Assembly: GCF_014644535.1 (NCBI RefSeq) | Contig: NZ_BMKW01000001.1 | Span: 62,001-126,000 of the forward strand | Direction of reading: 5' to 3' | DNA: 64,000 nucleotides | Source: Neoroseomonas lacus | GTDB taxonomy: Bacteria > Pseudomonadota > Alphaproteobacteria > Acetobacterales > Acetobacteraceae | Shown here: piece after piece, positions 44,433 through 52,229 of the stretch | Position numbering within the stretch: the stretch's first letter is position 1 | How the letters are laid out: the number at the start of each line of letters is the position of its first letter | Position numbers and translations under genes: made by a program | Notes under the pieces: generated by a model | The model's input: the letters and a program-made list of their open reading frames with translations, nothing else | Told to the model about the DNA's origin: nothing | The model's database searches: none

Positions 44433-44942
44433 TCACGACAATGCCCCCTGGCGGCCCGGCCGCCGCCGGTCGTCGTGGAAGACCAATCTGCCCTTGCCGA
44501 TACCCAGCAAGGCGGCGCGTACACTCGATACCACGCTGGAGGTTTCCGATTCACTGCGCGGCGCGGGCGCCGGGGCGCGCATCGCCACATTGGCGACGGC
44601 GGCCTCGGCGACGGCCGCGACGCGCGGGGCGGGCGCCGGCTTCGGGGCCGGCCCGGCCAGCGCGATGGTGCTGGCCGTCGGGGCGGGCTTGGCGGTAACC
44701 GCGGTGGGCGTGGTCAGCGGCGCCGGCGCGGCGGCGCTGGCTAGGTGGATGACCTCCCCGCTGGCTCGGTCGGGTTCGGCGCCCTGCGGTGCGTCGAGGC
44801 CGGTGGCAAACGAAGGCTGCGGGTCATACAGCGCCAGCAACCGGCGAATGGCCTCAAGCCGCTGGAACGCCTTCGACGCGCGAAGCTCGGCGACGATCGG
44901 ACGCTCCTCCAGGTGGAGTACCGAAACAAGATTGCTGCCCAA
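44433..44942 (-). CDS. Hypothetical Ala/Pro-rich protein
   Basis: 169 residues from a TTG at 44942, with GAGGGG a few bases upstream. The N-terminal 45 residues form a charged helical block (LEERPIVAELRASKAFQRLE, then AIRRLLALYDP). Then comes a long Ala/Pro-rich low-complexity linker with TP, AP and KPAP repeats, and a short C-terminal segment (SSVVSSVRAALLGIGKGRLV). I do not recognise a family. The frame is plausible because the ordered N-terminus contrasts with the linker, but in a genome this GC-rich chance frames of this length occur. Confidence 0.4.
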   Translation of the reverse strand: MGSNLVSVLHLEERPIVAELRASKAFQRLEAIRRLLALYDPQPSFATGLDAPQGAEPDRASGEVIHLASAAAPAPLTTPTAVTAKPAPTASTIALAGPAPKPAPAPRVAAVAEAAVANVAMRAPAPAPRSESETSSVVSSVRAALLGIGKGRLVFHDDRRRPGRQGALS

Positions 44943-45159
44943 TTACCCCTCGACCACCCCTTGCTGGGCCGGAGGTTACGTCTACAGAAATAGTGAATTC
45001 AACACAGTATGCGCCAAAGATCTCAGAATTCCTCTACTACTGCATTTAGTGCCCGTGAGTTGTGTGAAATTACCATATCTTGTCGCGTCTGGACCTTCCA
45101 GTAGGCCGCGGCCCGCGCCATCGGCAGAGCCGACCACCAAAATACGCAGCATGAGATTA
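44943..45159. other. AT-rich intergenic island
   Basis: 217 bases, with the stretch about 44980-45150 far lower in GC than the rest of the window (many TTT, AAA and AT runs, one GAATTC). No gene, tRNA or hairpin of note is seen. It could be the promoter zone of the 44942 gene or a remnant of foreign DNA. Confidence 0.5.
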
Positions 45160-46605
45160 TTAATGCGACTGACCCGTAGCAGCTACCGCCAGCGCCGCGG
45201 GAATGGCCCCCGGCAGGTCCTCGGCCAGCAGGCCGGCACCACAGCGGAACGCCGCCTCGCCATGCAGCCAGGCAGCCGCGGCGGCGGCCTCGAAGGGCGG
45301 CATGCCGGCCGCCAGCAGCGCGGCAATGATGCCGGCCAGCACATCCCCGCTGCCCGCCGTGGCCAGCCAGGCTGGCGCATGGCGGTTGATCGCCGCCCGG
45401 CCGTCCGGCGTGGCGACCACGGTGTCCGGGCCCTTCAGCAGCACGACCGCGCCGGTCAGCGCAGCCGCGCGGCGGGTGGCGGCCAGCCGGTCTCCGCCGA
45501 TCGCGCCAAACAGCCGGGTGAATTCGCCCTCATGCGGCGTCAGCACGGCGGCCCCGCGCAGCCGCACCGGCTGGCCCGCCGCCGCGGCGAGCGCCCCGGC
45601 ATCGGCGACCACCATGCGCCCGGCGGCGAGGATCATCGCCAGCGTGTCGAGCGTCGCGGCCTCCGCCGGGAGGCCGGGGCCAACCACCCAGACCGCGCGG
45701 CGCGGGTCCGCCAGCAGCGCAGCGCAGCCGGCCTCGCTGACGATCAGGCCCGGTGCGCCGCCCCGCAACACATCGCCGCTGGCGCGGTCGGGCGCGAGCA
45801 GCGTCACCAGCCCCGCCCCGGCCCGCCGCGCGCCGGCGCCGGCCAAACGTGCGGCCCCGGTCATCCCCGCGCCGGCCAGGATGGTGACGTGGCCGCGGCT
45901 GTATTTGTGCGCCGAGGGGCCAAGTGCGGGCAGCCGCCACAGGCCCGGCGCCGCCGCCCAGCACCGCGGCGCCACACCCGCCAGAACGCTCGCCGGCAGA
46001 CCGATATCGGCGACCAGCACCTCGCCGCAGCGTTCGCGCCCGGGCATCAGCCAATGGCCCGGCTTGGCGCGAAAGAAGGTGACCGTCAGCGCGGCGTGGG
46101 GCGCGAAGCCCCTCACCTGCCCGGTCGCGCCGTCGAGGCCCGAGGGCACATCCACCGCCAGCACCGGCCCGCCGGCAGCGGCGAGCGTCTCGGCCACCAG
46201 CCCCTCGACCGGCCGGGCGAGTCCGGCGCCGAACACCGCGTCGATCACCAGGCCGGCGCGCGCGGCCTCGGCCGGGGCGAAGGGCAGCATCGCGCCGCCC
46301 CAGCGCGCCGCCGCACCGGCCGCATCGCTGCCGGGCCGGGGCGGCGCCAGCGCGGCGACCGCGACCGGCCAGCCGGCCTGATTGAGCAGCCGCGCCGCGA
46401 CATACCCATCCCCGCCATTATTGCCCGGCCCGGCCAGCACCAGCGTCCGGCAGGGGCGAAACCGGCGCATCGCGGCGCGGGCGACGGCGCGGCCGGCGGC
46501 GGCCATCAGGCGCTCGCCGGAGATGCCGGCGGCGATGGCGGCGGCGTCGGCGCGGGCCATTTCCTCGGGGGTCAGCAGGGCGAGATGGCCGGGGGCGGGT
46601 TCCAT
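45160..46605 (-). CDS. nnr: Bifunctional NAD(P)HX epimerase / ADP-dependent NAD(P)HX dehydratase
   Basis: 481 residues with two domains. The N-terminal YjeF_N/epimerase domain has VLAGPGNNGGDGYVAARLL (residues about 55-75), VIDAVFGAGLARPVEG and VDVPSGLDGATGQVRG. The C-terminal ribokinase-like dehydratase domain includes HVTILAGAGMTGAARLAG, LTPHEGEFTRLF, VLLKGPDTVVATPDGR and the ATP/ADP-binding GSGDVLAGIIAALLA. Together they repair hydrated NADH and NADPH. Length and domain order match bacterial Nnr. It is divergent from parA with about 100 bases between them. Confidence 0.95.
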   Translation of the reverse strand: MEPAPGHLALLTPEEMARADAAAIAAGISGERLMAAAGRAVARAAMRRFRPCRTLVLAGPGNNGGDGYVAARLLNQAGWPVAVAALAPPRPGSDAAGAAARWGGAMLPFAPAEAARAGLVIDAVFGAGLARPVEGLVAETLAAAGGPVLAVDVPSGLDGATGQVRGFAPHAALTVTFFRAKPGHWLMPGRERCGEVLVADIGLPASVLAGVAPRCWAAAPGLWRLPALGPSAHKYSRGHVTILAGAGMTGAARLAGAGARRAGAGLVTLLAPDRASGDVLRGGAPGLIVSEAGCAALLADPRRAVWVVGPGLPAEAATLDTLAMILAAGRMVVADAGALAAAAGQPVRLRGAAVLTPHEGEFTRLFGAIGGDRLAATRRAAALTGAVVLLKGPDTVVATPDGRAAINRHAPAWLATAGSGDVLAGIIAALLAAGMPPFEAAAAAAWLHGEAAFRCGAGLLAEDLPGAIPAALAVAATGQSH

Positions 46606-46704
46606 GCCGGGAGCATCCGCGCCCGCGCGGCGGTGAACAAGGCATCAGACGGATGGCGATGGAGTGCGGTCTGCTATGCTCATGCGGCATTTCAGGAGTC
46701 GCGC

Positions 46705-47337
46705 ATGGCCTATGTGATCGCCGTGGCGCAGCGCAAGGGCGGCGCGGGCAAGTCCACCATCGCCGCCAACCTCGCCACGGCCTTCGCCGAGGAAGGCCGC
46801 CGCGTCGCGCTGCTCGACATCGACCCGCAGCATTCCCTGCAACGATGGGACGCGCTGCGCGGCCAGTCTTCCAAGGCGAGGCCGCTGCATTTCGAGGCGC
46901 CGACGGGCTGGCGGGTGCCCGGCGTGCTCGACCGCCTGCGGCGCGACCAGGACATCGTGCTGCTGGATACCGCGCCGCATGACGACACCGATGCGCGCGT
47001 CGCGATCCGCTCGGCCGACCTCGTGCTGGTGCCGTTGCAACCCTCCGCGGCCGATCTGTGGTCGATGGACGGCACGCTCGACCTCGCCAAGAAAGAAGGG
47101 CGGCAGGTCGCGCTGGTGCTCAACCGCGTGCCCTCGGCGGGCAAGCTGCGCGAACAAATCACCGCGATGATCCAGGAACGCGGCCTGCCGTTGCTTGACC
47201 CGGTGCTGGGCAACCGCACCGCCTTCGCGCAGGCCTTCATGGCCGGGCTGGGCGCGGTGGAATCGGCACCGAAAGGTGCGGCGGCGGGCGAGGCGCGCGC
47301 GCTGGCGGCGGCGCTAGCCGCCCTGAAAAGGGATTGA
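46705..47337 (+). CDS. ParA-family ATPase (orphan)
   Basis: 210 residues. The deviant Walker A is KGGAGKST (residues about 11-18), followed by the ParA block ANLATAFAEEGRRVALLDIDPQ with the second-Asp motif. The Walker B-like strand is DIVLLDTAPHDD and the sensor segment is ADLVLVPLQPSAADLWSMDG. No parB or parS is visible, and length and sequence are closer to short stand-alone ParA/MipZ-like proteins than to plasmid partition proteins. CAGGAG precedes the ATG at 46705. Its cargo or role cannot be stated. The two genes that follow are spaced by one base and overlap by four, so they form an operon with it. Confidence 0.88.
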   Translation: MAYVIAVAQRKGGAGKSTIAANLATAFAEEGRRVALLDIDPQHSLQRWDALRGQSSKARPLHFEAPTGWRVPGVLDRLRRDQDIVLLDTAPHDDTDARVAIRSADLVLVPLQPSAADLWSMDGTLDLAKKEGRQVALVLNRVPSAGKLREQITAMIQERGLPLLDPVLGNRTAFAQAFMAGLGAVESAPKGAAAGEARALAAALAALKRD

Positions 47338-47338
47338 G

Positions 47339-47800
47339 ATGGCGACGTTGCTCTATGTCGCGCATGTGTTGTGCGTGGTGGTCTGGGTCGGCGGGATGGT
47401 CTTCGCCATGGCGGTGCTGCGCCCAGCCGCGCATGCGGCGCTGGAAGGCCCGCAGCGTCTGGCGCTGATGGAAGGCGTCTTCCGCCGCTTCTTCCGCCTG
47501 CTGTGGCACGTCGTGCCGCTGGTGCTGCTCAGCGGCTGGGGCATGCTGTTCGGCTGGTATTGGGGCTTCGGCGCCAGCATATGGCATGTGCATTTGATGC
47601 ATACGACCGGGCTGGTGATGGCCGGCATCTTCGTCTTCGTCGCGTTGGTGCCGTGGCGTCGGATGAGGGCGGCGCTGGCGGCCGGCAATGGCCCGGCGGC
47701 GGCGGCGGCGCTCGACACGATACGGAAAGGTGTGTTGGTGAACATGGTGATCGGACTGGCGACCGTGGCCGTCGCCACCTGGGGACGCTTCGGCGGATGA
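47339..47800 (+). CDS. CopD/DUF2269-like four-span membrane protein
   Basis: 153 residues with four predicted membrane segments. The N-terminus MATLLYVAHVLCVVVWVGGM resembles CopD-type and DUF2269 proteins, with a His in the first span and WVGG just after; further His residues occur at WHVVPLVLL and IWHVHLMHTTG, which could bind heme or copper. It starts one base after the parA stop and overlaps the GNAT gene by four bases. Function is uncertain, either copper handling or a cytochrome-like role. Confidence 0.7.
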   Translation: MATLLYVAHVLCVVVWVGGMVFAMAVLRPAAHAALEGPQRLALMEGVFRRFFRLLWHVVPLVLLSGWGMLFGWYWGFGASIWHVHLMHTTGLVMAGIFVFVALVPWRRMRAALAAGNGPAAAAALDTIRKGVLVNMVIGLATVAVATWGRFGG

Positions 47801-48234
47801 GCACGGCACTGCGCGATGGCATCGAGATCGTCGAGGACGCCGCCCCGGAATTCGAGGCGGTGGGCGCGATCCAGCGCGGCCTGCACGATTTCAACCAGGC
47901 GATGGGCGGCCCCTATGACCGCGAGCCGGTGACGCTGCTGGTGCAGGATGCCGAGGGCAAGTCGCTCGGCGGACTGCTCGGCCTGACCTTCTGGGGCTGG
48001 CTGTTCATCGACTGGCTGTGGCTCGCGCCGGAGATGCGCGGCAAGGGGGTCGGCGCCGAATTGCTGCTGCGCGCCGAGGCGGTGGCGCGCGAGCGTGGCT
48101 GCACCAACGCCTATACGGACACCTTCTCCTTCCAGGCGCCGGGCTTCTGGCAGCGCAATGGCTATGTGGAGTTCGGCCGGCTCGACGGCATGCCGGCGGG
48201 GCATGCGCGGGTGTGGTTCCGCAAGGTGCTATAG
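47797..48234 (+). CDS. GNAT family N-acetyltransferase
   Basis: 145 residues. The GNAT core is visible: beta-strand 4 LFIDWLWLAPEMRGKGVGAELL with the acetyl-CoA loop R-G-K-G-V-G (residues about 79-85), helix 3 LRAEAVARERGCTNAYTDTF and the late strand FQAPGFWQRNGYVEFG. The substrate is unknown. The ATG overlaps the previous stop (ATGA), so it is coupled to the CopD-like gene. The N-terminal part is variable, as usual. Confidence 0.88.
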   Translation: MSTALRDGIEIVEDAAPEFEAVGAIQRGLHDFNQAMGGPYDREPVTLLVQDAEGKSLGGLLGLTFWGWLFIDWLWLAPEMRGKGVGAELLLRAEAVARERGCTNAYTDTFSFQAPGFWQRNGYVEFGRLDGMPAGHARVWFRKVL

Positions 48235-48985
48235 CCCGGGCGAGTCCTATCCATGCCACGCAGTCGCCCGACGCGGTGAACGTGGCCCGTCGCCCTCCCA
48301 AGCGAGCGGGGGAGGCGACGTCGCATCGGTGAATGACGTTCGTGCAGGAACTGGGCCGCTCAAGGCCGCGCGGCATCGGTGCAGGCGCGCGGCGCTACCG
48401 GTACGCTAGCCGCAGGCCAAGGTCAGTCAGTGCCGGTGACCGTCCAGCAGTGCGATGACGGCATGCATCGAGCGCGCCAATTCATCGGCATCGTCGTTGC
48501 ACCGTGACGCAGCCGCCTGCTCTGCCGACGCCGTCGCCAGAACGGATTTCGGCGACGGGAACGAGCCGCCGCTCAGATTTGGGCCTGATCCGTTTGAGGT
48601 TTCCATGGGCGGAAGGGATACGTCACTTCGGGGAATAACCGTCCGTCAAAACTGCATCAAAAGCGATACTATGGGCATCTTTGCGACGCGTGGTTGCATG
48701 CAAACGCCGTAAATCGTCTCAATTTTCATGTCATTTCCCCCGTTTCCTATGCCGAGCCGGTGCCTTCCGGCGGGAACATGCGCCAAGCGCCACCAAAGGG
48801 CGAAAGCCAGCACGTCGCCCGACCGTACCGGGCGAGCAGTGCCCATGCCTCGGTCCGATCTCCGGGGCGCCCGTGACGGCGATCCCGGCCGCCACGCCGG
48901 CGGAGCTCCTGGACCCGGGCACCGACATGCGGGGCGATGGCCCGTGACCCCTGCGCGGACGGCAGCGGGCCTTGCGGCGGCGCGG
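48235..48985. other. Large intergenic region
   Basis: 751 bases between the convergent GNAT and EamA-transporter genes. It contains an AT-richer segment (about 48630-48740) and one very short leftward frame listed separately. No domain-bearing gene, tRNA or obvious repeat was found. Part may be decayed coding DNA. Confidence 0.45.
48646..48729 (-). CDS. Possible 27-residue peptide
   Basis: Frame MKIETIYGVCMQPRVAKMPI and seven further residues, with GGGGAAA upstream, in the AT-richer part of a long gap. It might be a leader or small secreted peptide, but nothing confirms it; no maturation gene is nearby. Confidence 0.2.
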   Translation of the reverse strand: MKIETIYGVCMQPRVAKMPIVSLLMQF

Positions 48986-49894
48986 CTATCGCCGCACGCC
49001 CAGCGTCACCTCTCGGTGCCAGATATAGAGGCCCGCGCCCACCAGCACCGCCATCCCGGCGAAGTCCCACCCCTCTGGCAATTCGGCCCAGATGAAGGCG
49101 CCGAGCGCGGTGGTCCAGACAATGCCCGAGTATTCGAAGGGGGCGAGCAGCGTCGTCTCCCCGGTGCGATAGGCGACCGTCATCAGCACCTGCGCCAGCG
49201 CCGAGACCAGGCCGATGCCGGCCAGCAACGCCCATTCGACCGGCGTCGGCCAGACCCAGACCGGCACCGCGGCGATCCCGGCCAGCACCGCCGAGCCCGC
49301 CGCGAACCAGAAGACGATGGCGACCGCGCTCTCGCCAGCCTCGCCCATTTTGCGGATAGTGATCATCGCCAGCGCCCAGCCGACCGAGCCCAGCAGGCAG
49401 AGCGTCACGGCAAGACCCGCATCGCGCATGCCCTCGCCGCCCGGGCGGACCATCATGACCACGCCAAGGAAGCCGACCAGCACCGCCATGCCTCGCCGCC
49501 AGCCGACCCTGTCGTTCAGCAGCGGCACCGAGAGCACGGTGAGGAACAGCGGCATGGTGAAGCCGAGCGCGGTGACCGTCGCGATCGGCAGGTGAACGTA
49601 GCCGTAGAAGGCGCCGACCATGCCCATCAGCCCGAACAAGGTGCGCGCGGCGTGGCTCATGGGGTTACGCGTCGCCAGGCCGGCGAGGCCGCCGCTGGCC
49701 AGCACCACCGGCAACAGGGCCGGCAGCGCGAAGGCATTGCGGAATAGGATGACCTCGGCGACCGGGATGCGTCCGCCGATCGCCTTGGCGAAGGCGGCCG
49801 ACAGCGCGAAGGTCGCCGAGGCGATCAGCAGCAGGATGATGCCCCGCCGCTGGGCACGCGCGCGCGCCTGCGGGTCCGCCCCGATATCGCTCAT
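48986..49894 (-). CDS. EamA/DMT-family transporter
   Basis: 302 residues and about ten membrane segments arranged as two EamA repeats. The first runs from about residue 17 (IILLLIASATFALSAAFAKAI) and the second from about residue 155 (LCLLGSVGWALAMITIRKMG). PMSHAARTLFGLMGMVGAFYGY and ALGFTMPLFLTVLSVPLLNDRVG are typical of the S-adenosylmethionine/carboxylate-type drug/metabolite transporters. The substrate is unknown. The ATG at 49894 was chosen because the upstream in-frame extension is polar, rich in Arg and Pro, and lacks a ribosome site. Confidence 0.88.
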   Translation of the reverse strand: MSDIGADPQARARAQRRGIILLLIASATFALSAAFAKAIGGRIPVAEVILFRNAFALPALLPVVLASGGLAGLATRNPMSHAARTLFGLMGMVGAFYGYVHLPIATVTALGFTMPLFLTVLSVPLLNDRVGWRRGMAVLVGFLGVVMMVRPGGEGMRDAGLAVTLCLLGSVGWALAMITIRKMGEAGESAVAIVFWFAAGSAVLAGIAAVPVWVWPTPVEWALLAGIGLVSALAQVLMTVAYRTGETTLLAPFEYSGIVWTTALGAFIWAELPEGWDFAGMAVLVGAGLYIWHREVTLGVRR

Positions 49895-50015
49895 GGGTGC
49901 CGCCGGGTCCTGGCGTGGCCGCCGTGGCGGACCTGTTCTATCACGCGCCGCACCCCTTCCCGGACCGGTCCGGTGCATGGACGGACTCGGCCGCCAAGGC
50001 TAGGGTCCGGCCTTC

Positions 50016-50657
50016 ATGAGCGCCAGACCTCCCAAGGCGAAGCCCATCCCCGATTTTCCCGGCCTGACGGTTCTCGCGGACGAGGTGGTCTGGGACGGGC
50101 GGTTTCCGCTGCAACGCGTCCGCTTCCGCCACCGTCGCTTCGACGGCGACGAAGGCGGCGTGCTCACCTGGGAATTGGTTCGCCGCGGCGGGGCGGTGGC
50201 GATCCTGCCCTGGGACCCCTGGACCGATCGCGTCGCGCTGATCGAACAATTCCGCCTGCCGGCGCTCGCCGCCGGGATGGATCCGGTGATGACCGAATGC
50301 CCGGCCGGCCTGCTCGAGGCCGATGAGGACCCGGCCGAGGCGGCGCGGCGCGAATTGGCCGAGGAGACCGGCCTCGTCGCCGACCGGCTGATGCGGATCG
50401 GCCGCTACATCCTCAACCAGGGCAACAGCGACGAGGTGATCACGCTGTTCCTCGCTCGCACGCGGCTGGGCGAAGCCGGCCATGTCGGCACCCACGGCCT
50501 GCAGAGCGAGCATGAAGACATCCGCCTGATGGTGCTCGATGCCGATGAGGCGATCGCCATGTTCGACGACAACCGCATCGCCAATGCGACCGGCGCGCTG
50601 TGTCTGGCGCAGTTCGCCCGTCGGCGCGCGGGCCTGCTGAAGGAGTGGAGAGACTGA
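50016..50657 (+). CDS. ADP-ribose pyrophosphatase (Nudix hydrolase)
   Basis: 213 residues. The Nudix box GLLEADEDPAEAARRELAEE, ending TGL, is complete (residues about 97-119) with the catalytic E-E pair. The N-terminal strand VLTWELVRRGGAVAILPWD, the 'E-Q-F-R-L-P' segment and the C-terminal acidic helix match NudF/TrgB-like ADP-sugar pyrophosphatases. It hydrolyses ADP-ribose or similar. The gene overlaps alaX by one base (TGATG), so it is the first gene of a rightward four-gene run. Confidence 0.9.
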   Translation: MSARPPKAKPIPDFPGLTVLADEVVWDGRFPLQRVRFRHRRFDGDEGGVLTWELVRRGGAVAILPWDPWTDRVALIEQFRLPALAAGMDPVMTECPAGLLEADEDPAEAARRELAEETGLVADRLMRIGRYILNQGNSDEVITLFLARTRLGEAGHVGTHGLQSEHEDIRLMVLDADEAIAMFDDNRIANATGALCLAQFARRRAGLLKEWRD

Positions 50658-51379
50658 TGCCGACGGAACTCGCCTATCGTGACGACGCCTATGCGCGGGA
50701 GATCGGCGCGCGCGTCGTCTCCGCCGCGGCCGAGGGCATCGTACTCGACCGCACCGTGTTCTATGCACGCGCCGGCGGCCAGCCGGGCGATGCCGGCGTA
50801 TTGCGCTGGGCCGGTGGCGAGATGGCCGTGGGCGAGGCCATCAAGGGGCCGGACGACACCGTGTTGCATGTGCCCGTCGCGGGCGCATCGCTGCCGCCGG
50901 AAGGTGCCGAGGTGACCGCGGTGCTCGATTGGGAGCGCCGGTATCGCTTCATGCGCCTGCACACGACGATGCATCTGCTGTGCAGCCTGATCCCCGGTGC
51001 CGGGGTGACGGGCGGGCAGATCGCGGTGGAGAAGGCGCGGCTCGATTTCGACCTGCCGGAACCGCCGACCAAGGAAAGCCTGACCGAGAAGCTGAACGCG
51101 CTGGTCGCGGCCAACCATCCGGTGACAGACAACTGGATCACCGACGCGGAGTTGGATGCCAATCCGGGCATGGTGCGCACGCTGTCGGTGCAGCCGCCGC
51201 GCGGGTCGGGGCGCATTCGCCTAGTGCGCATTGGCGGCGATGGCGCGCCGGTGGATCTGCAGCCCTGCGGCGGGACGCATGTGCGCGCCACCGGGGAGAT
51301 CGGGCGCGTCGAAGTGAGCAAGATCGAGAACAAGGGCAAGGCGAACCGGCGCGTGACGCTGGTGCTCGCCGGGGAGTAA
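50657..51379 (+). CDS. alaX: Alanyl-tRNA editing protein AlaX
   Basis: 240 residues. This trans-editing factor, homologous to the AlaRS editing domain, deacylates Ser-tRNA(Ala) or Gly-tRNA(Ala). The zinc site is intact: HTTMHLL (His98 and His102 region) and CGGTHVRATGEIG (Cys and His near residue 205). FYARAGGQPGDAG and GMVRTLSVQPPRGSGRIRLV are family blocks, and the end KIENKGKANRRVTLVL is typical. It starts inside the stop of the Nudix gene and is followed five bases later by sseA, so the three genes are cotranscribed. Confidence 0.93.
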   Translation: MPTELAYRDDAYAREIGARVVSAAAEGIVLDRTVFYARAGGQPGDAGVLRWAGGEMAVGEAIKGPDDTVLHVPVAGASLPPEGAEVTAVLDWERRYRFMRLHTTMHLLCSLIPGAGVTGGQIAVEKARLDFDLPEPPTKESLTEKLNALVAANHPVTDNWITDAELDANPGMVRTLSVQPPRGSGRIRLVRIGGDGAPVDLQPCGGTHVRATGEIGRVEVSKIENKGKANRRVTLVLAGE

Positions 51380-51384
51380 GGCCG

Positions 51385-52227
51385 ATGGAATCGCTGGTTT
51401 CAACCGAGTGGCTGGCTGGGGAATTGGGCAAGCCGGATCTCGTGGTGTTCGACTGCTCGACCTTCCTGCCGGGCGAGCCGGGCAACAAGCACGACGCCTT
51501 CCGCGCCGCGCATATTCCCGGTGCGCGGCTGTTCGACATCGACAAGATCGCCGATGACGAGACCGACCTGCCTCATATGGTGCCGACGCCGGCGAAGTTC
51601 GCGCGCCTGATCGGGGCGCTGGGCGTCTCGAACGACACGCGGGTGGTGTTCTACGACCAGCACGGGTTGCGGTCCTCGCCGCGTGGCTGGTGGATGATGC
51701 GGCTGTTCGGGCATGACAAGGTCGCCGTGCTCGATGGCGGGCTCCCGGCCTGGAAGAAGGAAGACCGCCCCGTCGAGAGTGGCGAGGCCCCTGCCCCAGC
51801 GCCCGCGACCTTCGTGCCGGATTTCCGCGCGTCGATGCTGAAGGGCATCGGCGACATCAAGCAGATCGTGGCCGATGGCTCGGCGCTGATCCTCGATGCG
51901 CGGGCCAAGGGGCGGTTCGATGGCACCGCGGCCGAACCACGCGCCGGACTGCCCTCCGGCCACATGCCCGGGGCCGGCAATGTGCCGGTGAGCGAGATGG
52001 CCGGCCCGGATGGGCTGATGAAGGACCCGGCGACGCTGCGCGCCATCTTCGCGGCGGCAGGGGCGACTGGCGGCAGGCCGGTCGTGACCTCCTGCGGCTC
52101 CGGCGTAACCGCCTGCGTCATCGCCTTCGGCATGGTGCGTGCCGGCCTCGCTGAACCGGCCGTCTACGACGGCTCCTGGACTGAATGGGCGTCCCGCCCC
52201 GAAACCATCAAGGAAAAGACGGCCTGA
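51385..52227 (+). CDS. sseA: 3-mercaptopyruvate sulfurtransferase (tandem rhodanese)
   Basis: 280 residues with two rhodanese domains. The inactive N-terminal domain has AHIPGARLFDIDKIAD and VVFYDQHGLRSSPRGWWMMR; the active C-terminal domain has the catalytic loop CGSGVTA (around residue 241), as in SseA/MST rather than the CRKGVTA type of thiosulfate sulfurtransferase. It transfers sulfur from 3-mercaptopyruvate to acceptors. Placement directly before metC suggests a sulfur amino acid unit. Confidence 0.93.
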   Translation: MESLVSTEWLAGELGKPDLVVFDCSTFLPGEPGNKHDAFRAAHIPGARLFDIDKIADDETDLPHMVPTPAKFARLIGALGVSNDTRVVFYDQHGLRSSPRGWWMMRLFGHDKVAVLDGGLPAWKKEDRPVESGEAPAPAPATFVPDFRASMLKGIGDIKQIVADGSALILDARAKGRFDGTAAEPRAGLPSGHMPGAGNVPVSEMAGPDGLMKDPATLRAIFAAAGATGGRPVVTSCGSGVTACVIAFGMVRAGLAEPAVYDGSWTEWASRPETIKEKTA

Positions 52228-52229
52228 CC

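Noticed and set aside
44494..47337. Very long rightward open frame (over 900 codons) across the nnr region
   Set aside because: It is the mirror of the leftward nnr and hypothetical genes in a high-GC genome. The antisense part has no domain; only its end, the ParA gene from 46705, is real.
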